Shown in pieces: positions 32,847-45,000 of a stretch of DNA of 64,000 nt. The notes beneath the pieces are model-generated. The model ran no database searches. It saw nothing but the letters and a program-made list of their open reading frames with translations, and was not told the origin of the DNA. The translations under genes and the position numbers were made by a program. Source of the DNA: Mesostigma viride (lineage: Eukaryota > Streptophyta > Mesostigmatophyceae > Mesostigmatales > Mesostigmataceae). The DNA lies in assembly GCA_009746045.1 (NCBI GenBank), contig RPFO01000213.1, positions 8,935,781-8,999,780 of the forward strand, given 5' to 3'. Within the stretch, counting starts at the first letter, position 1, and the number at the start of each line of letters is the position of its first letter.

Positions 32847-32872
32847 CATATTAGCTAGGGTCATGGCAGTGT

Positions 32873-34747
32873 CGCACGCCAGCGCCCCCCTCCTCGGCCG
32901 CGGACTACCAAGTCCCCGCCTTGAAGGAGGGCTGCCTTGCCACCAACGACGTCGTCCACCCCTTCACTTTGGAGGAATTGGACGGCGCCCTTGCTCGCCT
33001 GCGGTACGATGCGGCGGTCGGTGCCGACCACCTTTCTGCTGAGCTGCTGAAGACCCCTGATCTGGCGGTTAGAGATCTTCTGCTGGCGTTCTGCAACCGT
33101 GTCCTGCTCTCTGACGAGCCTCCGCCTGCTGAGTGGCAGACGGCCATCCGCGTCATGCTGTACAAGAAGGGCTCTGCTGCTGACCCCGGTAACTACCGGG
33201 GTGTCTGCCTCCAGAGCGCCGCGCTGAAGGTCTTCATGCGCATGATGCTGCACAGGCTCCGCGCCGCGCTGGACCCACACCTGGGTGAGTCTCAGATGGG
33301 TTTCCGTCGTGGTCGTAACACTGTCATGGCTGTGTTTGTCGCGCGCCGGTTGATGGAGGAGGTGCGTCGACTTCCCCCTGACAGTTTGCCGCTGGTCTTC
33401 ATTTTTGTTGACTATATCAAGGCCTTTGACACGGTTCTCTGGGAGGCTCTTTGGGCCATCCTAGCTCTGGATCGGGTACCACCTGCGTTTATTGCTGCCA
33501 TTCGCCGTCTGTATGAGGGTTCACAGGCAGTAGTGCGGACTGCGGAGGGCACCACCCCACCATTCCCCCTTCACCACGGGGTGTGGCAAGGTTGTGTCCT
33601 GTCCCCATACCTGTTCATTATTGTCGTGGATCACGTCATGCGCCAGGCACGTGCGCGCTTTACTGCTCTTAAGGGGTTCGAGCCAGGCTTGGACATCCTT
33701 AACGTGAAAGAGCACGGCGGGGTTAGACCTGGTTACCGCCTTGCCGACCTGATTTATGCGGATGATACCACCCTCATCGAGCGACCCGAGCACATTCAGA
33801 CCTGGCTGGACTGCCTGGGCCTGGAGGCGCGGGCGGTGGGGCTGGAGATTAGTGTCAAAACTGAGGCGATGGTGATAGGCGCATCCAGTAAACCACCGCT
33901 GCCGCGCCTGCTCGACGGGACGGAGGTCCCGTTCCGCGACCGCTTCAAGCTGCTGGGGAGCTGGCTTCCTGACACCGCCGACGATGTGGACACCCGCATC
34001 GGCCTTGCCTGGGCCAAGCTCCGTTCGCTCACACCCTACTGGCGCTCGAAGGGCCTTAACGGGCACCGCAAGCGCATGCTCTTCAAGGTCCTCGTCCTCA
34101 CGGTGCTCACGTATGGCGCCGAGGCGTGGACCCTCCCCCCAAGCTGGCAGCTCGGCTCGACGGCACAGTTTACAGGATGCTCCGGCAGGTCCTTAATGTA
34201 GGTTTTTCCGAGCGTCCGTCATCAGAGTCTCTGTATCATGGCATGCCTCGTGTTTCGGACGAGATTAGACAGCGTAGGATAGCATTTGTAGGACACCTTG
34301 CACGCACCAGCCAGGTCGACACCACCCTTGGTCTGGCCGGCCCCCAGCGGCTTGGACAGCCAGGGCGGCACATTCTGACCTGGCCTGGCCCCAAGGACAT
34401 TCCCAAAAGGGTAGGGAAACCTGTCACCAACTACGTTCAGATGCTGCTGGACGACCTCGTGGTCCCAGCCCAGTTTGAGCACCGCATCCACTCTCTCTCC
34501 CGTCTTTGGACTGCCATGCAGGACAAGGAGCGGTGGAAGAAGATTGTCACGGCACACACGCCCGACCCTGTGGGCAAGCCACCTCCCCCCAAGCGGAGGA
34601 GGCGTTTTGATGAGTAGTGTAGTTAGGCTTTTCTAGATAGAGTTAGGATAGTTCGATCACGCGGCTTCCTCCACCCCATCCATCATGAAATATGTGCTAC
34701 ATGACCTCCCCACGGAGGCATGTTATAATTTAATTTAATTTAATTTA
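32873..34747 (+). mobile_element. 5'-truncated LINE with reverse transcriptase
   Basis: A 10-bp duplication ATGGCAGTGT brackets the element (32863-32872 and 34748-34757). It has RT, a C-terminal region, a 3' UTR with a hairpin (CTCCCCACGGAG) and a (TTTAA)n tail. It landed just beyond the gypsy LTR. Tail copies of the family occur at 38.9, 52.3 and 52.8 kb. Confidence 0.88.
32887..34617 (+). pseudogene. LINE ORF2 fragment: reverse transcriptase and C-terminal region
   Basis: The frame is open from the truncated 5' end to 34201, then continues in another frame to the stop at 34617. RT motifs in order: GFRRGRNT, VDYIKAFDTV (catalytic Asp), GVWQGCVLSPYLF, and YADDTTL (the catalytic pair). C-terminal parts include RRIAFVGHLAR and the ending VGKPPPPKRRRRFDE. 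The frame break falls in a run of seven C near 34134-34140 and could be a real indel or a sequencing error. The endonuclease domain expected upstream is missing through 5' truncation, so this copy cannot move itself. Confidence 0.88.
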
Positions 34748-34757
34748 ATGGCAGTGT

Positions 34758-35343
34758 AGTAGTGTTTCCTCCGTAGTACCCTAGTTTTATTCGGTGTATG
34801 GCGTATTATAATAGAATGCATTGAGAACAGAGTCGACGCGTCCCAGGTCTTTCCACAATATAGCTCCCCATCACTAGGTAACCTCACTAGTTTAGTTGAA
34901 GTCAGGCTAGGCGTTTGGAATAGACTGAGAGAGGAGCCAGGGCGTAACACCCACCACCCTATCTATCTGTTTTGGCGAGAAGCCTGTGGGCTGGCGCCTC
35001 TGATTGACACGCCCAACCGTGGCGTAGTACCAACCGACTACCGTGCGCTTTCAGCACCGGGCCAACCCGTGGCGAATCAACATCAACAGTGTAGCACCAG
35101 CACCGCCCATTTTGTGGCATCTTGGACGGGCTGAAAAACAGTGTCGTACCGCCACATTTTCCCCAATTAATTAGCGTGTCACCGCCACATTGGACGTAAA
35201 TCCGCCACTAACCGAAATGCTTAGCGTTGACCACGGGCACTGTAGCAAGTGGGTGATAGTACCAAACTCGCCACAAAAGACATGCAAAATGTTGGAGGGT
35301 GAGGCAAAACTTAACGTAAGACCCGACTCAGAAAGGCAAAAGA
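34758..35343. other. no gene recognised
   Basis: AT-rich to mixed sequence between the LINE and the tRNA pair. 35010-35220 has loosely repeated ACCGCCACATT / ACCAGCACCG words. No ORF with protein-like composition. Confidence 0.4.
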
Positions 35344-35449
35344 TACGGCGGCCGGGAATCGAACCCGGGCCCTTCGCGATCTCACGTCGATGTAACGTGG
35401 AAGGGCTCGAGGGTGGGAGGCGAAGATACTACCACTGTACTACCGCCGC
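35344..35449 (-). tRNA. trnG-CCC: tRNA-Gly(CCC) with 35-nt intron, copy 1
   Basis: Read on minus, a full cloverleaf forms: acceptor GCGGCGG/CCGCCGT, D-arm GTAC-AGTGGTA-GTAT, anticodon stem TTCGC/GCGAA with loop CTCCCA(C) giving anticodon CCC, and T-arm CCGGG-TTCGATT-CCCGG, discriminator A. The mature length is 71 nt. The intron sits one base after the anticodon, the usual nuclear position, and contains a CACGT...ACGTG hairpin. TCTTTT right after the discriminator is a Pol III terminator. It should be transcribed by Pol III and spliced by the tRNA endonuclease. Confidence 0.95.
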
Positions 35450-35540
35450 CCACAGATATATTCTCAGCTTGTCCGGCATTAGAGTGGCCGGAGGAAACCA
35501 GCAGAAAAATCAACAAGGGGCGGGAAAAGAAAGCAAAAAT

Positions 35541-35647
35541 TACGGCGGCCGGGAATCGAACCCGGGCCCTTCGCGGACTCACGTTAGTTTTACGTGGAAG
35601 GGGGTGATGTGTGGGAGGCGAAGATACTACCACTGTACTACCGCCGC
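35541..35647 (-). tRNA. trnG-CCC: tRNA-Gly(CCC) with 36-nt intron, copy 2
   Basis: The exons are identical to copy 1, 91 bp away in the same orientation. Only the intron differs: it keeps the CACGT...ACGTG hairpin and the CCCTTCC word but varies elsewhere. ATTTTT follows the discriminator as Pol III terminator. The pair is a tandem duplication with concerted exons. Confidence 0.95.
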
Positions 35648-36059
35648 TGACAGTCAACCACACAGAAGACTTGAGCGATGTAAATTTCTTGTCCAAAGCA
35701 ATATATATTATTAAAGCATTTCTGCGCAGCTTCTGCACTCTACTGTACACCGCCGCATGCCCCCAGCCCCCCATGAAAATGATTTGTTTGCGCGATGGCA
35801 TTTTCCCGCGCAAAAACATGGGACGAAAACGTCGGTGTTATACTGTAACAGCGGCAGATATCCACCGGCTATGGTGCCATTGTTAAAGTTCAACCAGCCA
35901 ATACTACCGTAATACATGCTTGTTGTTTGCTCGCAGTTCCTAAGAGGAGTAGTAAAGACAGTTTGCCCTTTGCGGACAGTGACCCGCGCTGCGAGCTTCG
36001 GCTTTCCCAGGGTAGTAGTCCAGCTGAGAATGAGGCCTGTCGGAAAGCAGTCCTCCATA
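35648..36059 (+). promoter_or_regulatory. upstream region of UNG
   Basis: The 412 bp between tRNA-Gly copy 2 (minus) and the UNG start (plus) is the likely promoter and 5' UTR. The UNG frame is open upstream to about 35916, so an earlier Met is possible. No TATA box stands out. Confidence 0.35.
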
Positions 36060-39000
36060 ATGAGATTTATGCGGCTCGAAGTGAATCCTCCCAAAAGGTC
36101 AAGGATAGAACTGCCGAGCAATGGACCTGGCGAATCGCCGGAACAGAATGAAGCAAACGACGCTGCTTGTCAGCCGACTTCTGTAGCACGTGGTGACGTG
36201 CTCTTTCGACGCGAGGACTCAACGGCTCAAGGGGCTTCATTACATGGGGATTTGAGCGAAGAGCAGCGGATTGTTGCCGACAAAAACAGATTTATTGCGC
36301 TTGCTAAATGCAGAATGCGGGAAGCCCAGAAAGTTGTGGATGATGCTCGAGGTCAGTATGGCGTCGAGAGCTTCGCATTCAAATGGCGCTCGCTGCGCTA
36401 GCATATCCTCGCTTTGTGCTGCTTTGTTGATGCTAAATATTAATGCTACAATTCTTTTTCTAAATAACCTGCCAATGCGGACAGCTGGAGGTTGCTATCC
36501 GGCCTTGGCGAGTCTCCTGGTAGAGCCCACGTGGCGTTCTGCGCTGGCGAGCGAGTTCGAGAAACCGTACATGGAAGGGCTGTACAATTTTGTGAAGGCC
36601 GAGTCTGCCGGGAGCACTCCAATCTACCCACCGACGGCCATGATTTTCCGAGCTTTGAATACTTGCCCCCTTGACAGGGTGAAGGTCGTCTTGCTTGGGC
36701 AGGTAAGTTGTCACCCTGTATAGCTGGTGCTTCGTGTCCAGCGACAGGTGCATGCGGCCTTCTAAATGGCGGATCCAGACCCTAAGATTGCTCATGGTGC
36801 GTCAAGGTCTACCAGGCCTGTGCTGTCACCAAAAGTGCAGGAAGATTTGGACCCGTGGTCAGCCAACAAGCACGTATATGTATGCAGCAGTGAAAGGCAT
36901 GCTTGGCAGTCATTCATCTAGGCTATCCTTGAGCGCCCTTGGCTGTTTTGTGAATTCTTGCTTATCTAGGTTATCCTTGAGCGCCCTTGGCTGTTTTGTC
37001 TATTGTTGTTAATCTAGGCTATCCTTGAGCGCCCTTGGTTGTTTTGTCTATTCTTGGTCACCATTGTCGGTCTGGCTATTTTTATCCATTGCGCTGCTCT
37101 TGGAAGGTCGGCGTGCAAACAGGCATTCGCCATCTAAAATTTTGTTGGCATGTCGTGTGGCAGTGCATGCGGATGGCAACTCTGCCTCTTATTGACGCGG
37201 AGAACTTGCCTGGGATGCGCCGTGCGCGAGGCCCCTGGATCCCCCCATGCTTCCCTTGTCTACAGCACGTGTCTACAGCACGTGCAAACACTCTTGTCAT
37301 CACCAATTCAGAAAACGAGTGGCAATCCCAGTGTGCTGGCCTGTCTCTCTTGGCCTGTCTCTGTGGGCCTTTCTGTGTGGGCCTCTTGTATTTGGCCCTT
37401 AACTCTTGGCTGTTCTGTTTGCCCTTGTTTAGTTGACTTTCTCCTTCGGTCTTTCCCTGTTAGCCATCTTTGTTTTGCTCTTCCTTACTCGGCCTTTCTC
37501 AGGTGGCTTGACTGGCTTGGCCTTTCTCACTCGGCCATTGTCTCTTGGCCTTTCATGGCGTGACCTTTCTTTTCCTGGCCTTACCCTGCTGGTCTCCCCT
37601 GGCGGCACACGCCACACGCAGGACCCCTACCACGACGTTGGCCAGGCCATGGGGCTCTGCTTCTCAGTGCCAGAGGGGGTGCCCCCCCCCCCCAGCCTGG
37701 TCAACATTTTCAAGGAGCTCGAGGATGACCTGGGGCCGGGTGTGCGTAGCCCCTCGGCCAAGCCGTCGGGGGATCTGCACAAGTGGGCGACCGAGGTGAG
37801 CTTGTTGGCACTTGGTGAAGACGTGAGACAGTTGGCAGTTGGTGACGATGGTGGTCGATTGGTGAAGTGCCTGAGTGGATCACTAGATTTGAAAGTGTGT
37901 GAGTGAACCCTTGCCCGCGGGGTGTCAGTCAGATAGTTTCTAGCGCATGGTAAGAGATGATTGGTAACAAGCAATCTACCTAGCTAGGAGAGACTAGGCC
38001 TGGGGGTTAGTCACATTGTTGTCAGGAAAATAATTGATAGTATATATTCATTATTTTTTAATCATCACTATTCATTATTTTATCATTTATTCATGAGAAA
38101 GTGCCTGGATGCGGTGGCACTTTATTTAGGGAATGCATGCTACTTTGGCGGTTGGGATGTGAGGACGGGCGAAGTGGCAGGATTTGGTGAATGGAAAATG
38201 AGAAGAGACCTGAGTAGTTTGATGGGTATAGGGTAGGGAATGCAGCCCTGGCGGCCGATGTCGGCATATTGGCGCAGCTGTATACTTCGTGGACCAAGTG
38301 TTGCAGTGAGTGGGCCAGTAGGGGTGAACCTAGTGGCGCTGCGCGTGGGCCGTGAGGGGTGGCGCTGCGCGTGGGCCGTGAGGGGTGAACCAGGTTGTGC
38401 AGTGAGTGGGCCACGATCAGCAAACCACTTGGTGCAGCGAATGGATCATGTGCTGCACTGGGGCCAGCGGGTGCTGCGCTGTGTGAGGTGCGAGAAATGA
38501 CCCAAGGAGCGATGAGTGAAACTGGGGGAGCAACGAACTTCTATGCAGTGGTGGAAGGGTGGGTGGGTGGGTGGGTGGGTGGGTGGGTGGGTGGGTGGGT
38601 GGGTGGGTGGGTGGGTGGGTGGGTGGTGGGTGGTGGGTGGTGGGTGGGTGGGGGGCAGAAATGGCAGGGGAAGCTTTGGCGAGAAAAGGTATTGGCGCCT
38701 GGGAAGGGGCCCGATGCCTCCATTTTTGCGTGAGGCTATCCCCTCAACAAACGTCAGTGGGCACCGCCAATGTCGCATTGCTCGTAGCTGTGCTGGGGTT
38801 CCAGGCTGAACTGTCTTTGTGGCCTCGCTTGAAAGCCACGTGGGTAAACCATCATGACATGGATTACACCAGGACGATTGCTACCAGTAGATTACCTCAG
38901 AGTTAGCTTAGTTCGGTTTTCGCGGCTTCGCCCACCTTCATCCATCCAGCAAGGGAATACGTGCTACATGATCTCCCAATGGAGTCATGTTGTAATTTAA

Positions 39001-42000
39001 TTTATTTTTTATAAAAAAAATTTAATTGCTACCAGTGAATTACTGGTTAGCTCACTGTGGCTGGATGGTATTGTCCATGGCATTGTCTGACGCCCGTGCT
39101 TGTCCCCTCTTATGACGATACGTTCCTTGTATCCTCCCCTGGCCTCTTTGACGGTTGCCTTTGCGCCTTCACTCACAGGGGGTGCTCTTGCTGAACACCG
39201 TCCTTACGGGTACGTGGCAGCCAAGGAGGGCGCGTTGCCTGCACGGTGCCTGGCTTGGCTGATAACACGGATGGGTGGGTGGGTGGGTGGGTGGGTGGGT
39301 GGGTGGGTGGGTGGGTGGGTGGGTGGGTGGGTGGGTGGGTGGTGGGTGGGTGGGTGGGTGGGTGGGTGGGTGGGTGGGTGGGTGGGTGGGTGGGTGGGTG
39401 GGTGGGTGGGTGGGTGGGTGGGTGGGTGGGTGGGTGGGTGGGTGGGTGGTGGGTGGGTGGGTGGGTGGGTGGGTGGGTGGGCGGGTGGGTGGGTGGGTGG
39501 GTGGGTTACTGTTTGACGTGCAGTTTTCCCCGAAATCCTTCAATCCTGTATGTGTCGTGCCATCCTAGCCGCAGAGTCAGGTGTTTTGCGCCAAGATCCA
39601 CCATCCAACTAGTTGACGCCAATGGAAATGCTCAAATTTCATCCCCTCTTCACTCGCTGTTCAAATAAATTGGCATCACAAATTCTTCGAAATGTTTCAG
39701 ATTAGTATACGTAGTTTTCTATTTTTGCTGCCTCAGGTAGTATACTATAGCAGTATCCTACAAGAGTATATCCTCAGCAATCCTATTCATAAATTTTTTA
39801 GCAACCCTAGGAAATTTCGCTTACTACCGAGTATGAGGATACTACAAGAGTATACCACCGAGTATGAGTATACTAGAAGGGTAGTAGATTCCTGACAGAG
39901 GCCTATCGTGCGCGCACAGCTTACCCTAAACCCCTGGCTGCTTCTAGCTTTTATACCCCAAGCCATCGCAAAGGCTACAAAGTTGCTTGCCCATGTTGAT
40001 AGTCCTTTCTGGGATTGCAGCATTTCCCTGCTTCCGTGCTTTATTTGCGCAGAATGTGTTTGCAGCATGTAGCACGCAGTAACATAGGCGGTTTTTCCGC
40101 GTTTTCGGCATTGCGTTTTTCCGCGTTTTCCGCGGACCGGCACTGAACGCAAATGGTTTTCACCTTTGCGGCGTGCCAAATCAGAATAGGCGGTGGCCAC
40201 ATTACCTAGCACACCGAAACCTGCCCAGTGCCCATGTTTTTCCTGCCTGGCTTTCGCCTCCCACCCCTTCCCCCCCCCCTTTCCCCCCCTCCTCCCCCTC
40301 ACCCCGGCTTCTTGTCATCAGCATTTCCCTCCCTTGATTGTACTAGTTTGCTCATATGTTACTTGTCGTCTTACTGTGTGGCATCACCACATGAGCGCAG
40401 TCATCGTGATTTTTAATTAATTCATGGGCGTGTCAGGTCTGTGAGCTCGAACAGCTAGTTGTTCACAAAAGGATGCCGTGCTTGTGATTCTCAGCGGCAG
40501 CCCTCCGCCGTTGATCACTCGTGTGCCCACCTCCTGAATTGCTTGTTTCCGTGCTTGCTCTCTCTTATGCTGCCCCAGTATATGGCCCTGTTACTATTGT
40601 TTTGTTGTTATTCTTATGCTGCCCCAGGATATGGCCCTGTTACTATTGTTTTGTTATTATCCTTATGCTGCCCCAGGATATGGCCCTGTTACTATTGTTT
40701 TGTTATTATTCTTATGCTGCCCCAGGATATGGCCCTGTTACAATTGTTTTGTTATTATCCTTATGCTGCCCCAGGATATGGCCCTGTTACTATTGTTTTG
40801 TTATTATTCTTATGCTGCCCCAGGATATGGCCCTGTTACTATTGTTTTGTTATTATCCTTATGCTGCCCCAGGATATGGCCCTGTTACTATTGTTTTGTT
40901 ATTATCCTTATGCTGCCCTAGGATATGGCCCTGTTACTATTGTTTTGTTATTATCCTTATGCTGCCCCAGGATATGGCCCTGTTACTATTGTTTTGTTAT
41001 TATTCTTATGCTGCCCCAGGATATGGCCCTGTTACTATTGTTTTGTTATTATCCTTATGCTGCCCCAGGATATGGCCCTGTTACTATTGTTTTGTTATTA
41101 TTGATCTTGTTTAATTGTTGTGACTATTGTTGGCTTGCTTGTATGCAGTTCTGTGTCCTGCCCTCTACCGCATCGCCCTTTCCCTCAGCTGCCCACGTAC
41201 TTCTCCACGAGGATTTATGCTGTGTGGTACCGTCACGAGAGTCATCTAATAGATAGTGTTATTCGAGAGTCGTCTAATATGTAGTGTTATTTGATACGTA
41301 TGCTGCGTGGTACCGTCACGAGAGTCATCTAATAGATAGTGTTATTCGAGAGTCGTCTAATATGTAGTGTTATTTGATACGTATGCTGCGTGGTACCGTC
41401 ACGAGAGTCATCTAATAGATAGTGTTATTCGAGAGTCGTCTAATATGTAGTGATATTTGATGCGTATGCTGCGTGGTACTGTCACGAGAGTCATCTAATA
41501 GATAGTGTTATTCGAGAGTCGTCTAATATGTAGTGTTATTTGATACGAGCAGTATAGATGTGCTACTATAAATACTACTATCAATTTGATTTTGTTCCCA
41601 TGTTCAGACGGCAGCCTTTCCTTTTGCCCACGCTCTGACCATCCCGATGACTTGTGCCTGGCCACATGCTGCCACCCCCTCATAATCGCTTGCCTTGCCC
41701 ACGCAGTGCGGGCACACCAGGCCAATTCGCACGCCAAGCGTGGGTGGGAGCTGTTTACTGATGCCGTCATACGCGCCATCTCGCTGAACTGTCGCGGAGT
41801 GGTCTTCCTGCTCTGGGGCAAGCCGGCACAGCTAAAGTCCCGGTAGGCAGCATGAGTGCCGTCCAAGTGCCAGTAGGCAGCACGAGTGCCATCCAAGTGC
41901 CGGTAGGCAGCTTGAGTGCCGTCCAAGTGCCAGTAGGCAGCACGGGTGCCGTCCAAGTGCCGGTAGGCAGCACGAGTGCCATCCAAGTGCAGACACACAC

Positions 42001-45000
42001 ACGTGCAGATTTATGCACACACAAGCATGCACACATGCACAATTTTGTGTGAGCACCCACGCATGCACCCACGCACGCACACGTATAGTATACACATACG
42101 CACGTATAGTATACACATACGCACGTATAGTATACGCCCGCCGTCTTCCACTATCCTGCATGCAGCTTGAGCTGTTGTTAACGCTACCCGTCTATCGACT
42201 ATTACCTTTCTTCTTCTACATCGATAGATAATGGTACTTCACATAGGCACACACGCGGGTAGGCAGAGATGTCATGGGCCAGGTCCTTGTGATATTAAGA
42301 GCACGTGAAGAGTACTTGTCACAGGGCAGCTTACCCAAGTATACCAACTGTGCCATGGGATGTGGAAAAAATACCTTGGCTTTGAAAAGAAGTGGACGTT
42401 TCTTCTAGAAGCTCCCGTTTTCTTGGTAGCCAGTGTGCTGCCCTTTGCTGTTGCTGCGCCCACCACCCGAGGGCCGGGGCCCCAGCAGCCATGTGCTCTT
42501 TTAGTAATTAGTAGCAAAACCTTGAACCATTGGTTACCTCACCTCTGCAGTGATATATGAGGTTGATATAATGAATTTGGTGGGAGTCAGGCCGTTTGTT
42601 GTGCCATTACAGTAGTTCATCTTGAGGTGAACATTGTCATTGCGGGTGTCATTGCGGGGGGGATGAATAGTAGCATGATATGTGAAAATAAATAGTAGTA
42701 TCTAATAGTAGTATCAAACAGTAGTATCAAACAGTAGTATCAAATAGTAGTATCAAATAGTAGTATCATTCCGTAGATATCACTGGGGAGGGTGATGGAG
42801 CTAGCACAGAAGCCTTGTGGTCAGAGTTTGGTCACCTCGAGGAAGGCCCTCCGTACGTGCGTTCCCTCGGGGCCAAGCCTAGACCCTCGAACCACCAAGT
42901 CATAAGCCCAGGAACGTTGGGCGTGTTGCGTGGCACCGGGTCTGCAAGTTGTATGCAACATGCACCAAGGGGAGGCCAACTGTTCGTACCAAGGAGCATG
43001 CAGCATGCCGCTGAACCGCGCGGGGTACCTGCCCCTGACATGGTAAGACTCCAAATCCGTGCTTGGAATGGCAATCATCCCAGTCCCGCAAATGCCAGGA
43101 TTTTTGCAAGTAAGTTGTTCCTTAGCACTGGCGACACCTTACCTCCACACGGCTCTGTATTTCCACAAGGCCCGGGCCTGGTATCTCCCTGGCGGTGGAA
43201 AGCATGGCTTTGTAGTACCCCCTCCGCCCGGCCTGGCCCGGCCCTGGGCTTTGTGATGTCGGCCCTCATGTGACTTGTACCCCTGCGTATGAAACACATG
43301 TAATCGATTGTGATGACCGTCCCTGTCTTGCCTGCCTCTTCACCCGCAGGATGATCGATGCCCACAAGCACCACATCCTCGCGGCGCCGCATCCATCGCC
43401 GCTGTCCTGCTACCGCGGTTTCTACGGAAGCAAGTACGTGTGTGTTAGCATGAGTTGTTCTAGTGTTGAGGCATGCCGATTTTGTTTCGGTTTCTATGGA
43501 AGCGAGTATGTAATTTTATTGACTGTAATTTTAGCGAGTATGTAATTATGGACATTCCACCTTTAATGGTCATGGCATGCCAACTTCAATGGTCGCGGGC
43601 ATGCCAACTTCAAAGGTCTTCATGGGAGCAAGTGCACAGACGGATGCCAGTACGTCGACGTTGGCATGAATCCTTCAATCAATATTTATTTCTTTATTTC
43701 TTTGTTTGTTTGTTTTTTTTACTTGTGAGGACGGCAACTATAAAGACCTTCATAGAAGCGAGTACATGAGTACATGAACGTTTACTTCAATTTTTTGTAG
43801 TATGTTAATGATGGGGGCCCGTGCCTCCTGGGTTCATGGTTTGGTTATGCCCAGCAGCATGCGCCTGGTTGTGCCTGACCTGATGCATACTTGCCCCCCT
43901 CACCTCACCCCACCATTCACCCCCCCAACTCCCCCCCGCCTCCCACCCACCCACCCACCCACCCACCCACCCACCCACCACCCACCCACCCACCCACCCA
44001 CCCACCCACCCACCCACCCACCCACCCACCCACCCACCCACCACCCCCCACCCGCCGCCCGCCCGCCCGCCGCCCGCCCGCCCGCCCGCCCGCCGCCCGC
44101 CCGCCCGCCCGCCGCCCGCCCGCCCGCCCGCCGCCCGCCCGCCCGCCCGCCCGCCCGCCCGCCGCCCGCCCGCCCGCCGCCGCCCGCCCGCCCGCGCCGC
44201 CCGCCCGCCCGCCCGCCCGCCCGCCCGCCCGCCCGCCCGCCGCCCGCCCGCCCGCCCGCCCGCCCGCCGCCCGCCCGCCCGCCCGCCCGCCCGCCCGCCC
44301 GCCCGCCCGCCGCCCGCCCGCCCGCCCGCCCGCCCGCCGCCCGCCCGCCCGCCCGCCCGCCCGCCCGCCCGCGCCGCCCGCCCGCCCGCCGCCCGCCCGC
44401 CCGCCGCCCGCCCGCCGCCCGCCCGCCCGCCCGCCCGCCGCCCGCCCGCCCGCCCGCCGCCCGCCCGCCCGCCCGCCCGCCCGCCCGCCGCCCGCCGCCC
44501 GCCCGCCCGCCCGCCCGCCCGCCCGCCCGCCCGCCCGCCCGCCCGCCCGCCCGCCCGCCCGCCCGCCGCCCGCCCGCCGCCCGCCCGCCGCCGCCCGCCC
44601 GCCCGCCCGCCCGCCCGCCGCCCGCCCGCCCGCCCGCCCGCCCGCCCGCCCGCCCGCCCGCCCGCCGCCCGCCCGCCCGCCCGCCCGCCCGCCCGCCGCC
44701 CGCCCGCCCGCCCGCCCGCCCGCCCGCCCGCCCGCCCACCCACCCACCCACCCACCCACCCACCCACCCACCCACCCACCCACCCACCCACCCACCCACC
44801 CACCAACCAACCAACCAACCAACCAACCAACCAACCAACCAACCAACCAACCAACCAACCAACCAACCAACCAACCAACCAACCAACCAACCACACTCCT
44901 TCTGGTGATATATCCCATTTGTTTGGTGGAACCTTACCAGTGGCTCGGCAGATCACATGTTTTCGAGAACTATACAGGTCATAGCCGTGCAGCACAACCT

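Noticed and set aside
38500-39510. GGGT arrays as interstitial telomere repeats
   Set aside because: Units are GGGT, unlike TTTAGGG or TTTTAGGG telomeres of the green lineage, and they sit in UNG introns with CCCA arrays of the opposite sense.
40459-41256. 265-aa hydrophobic repeat ORF, tempting as a membrane protein
   Set aside because: A 49-bp minisatellite within UNG intron 4 gives open reading in all three frames.
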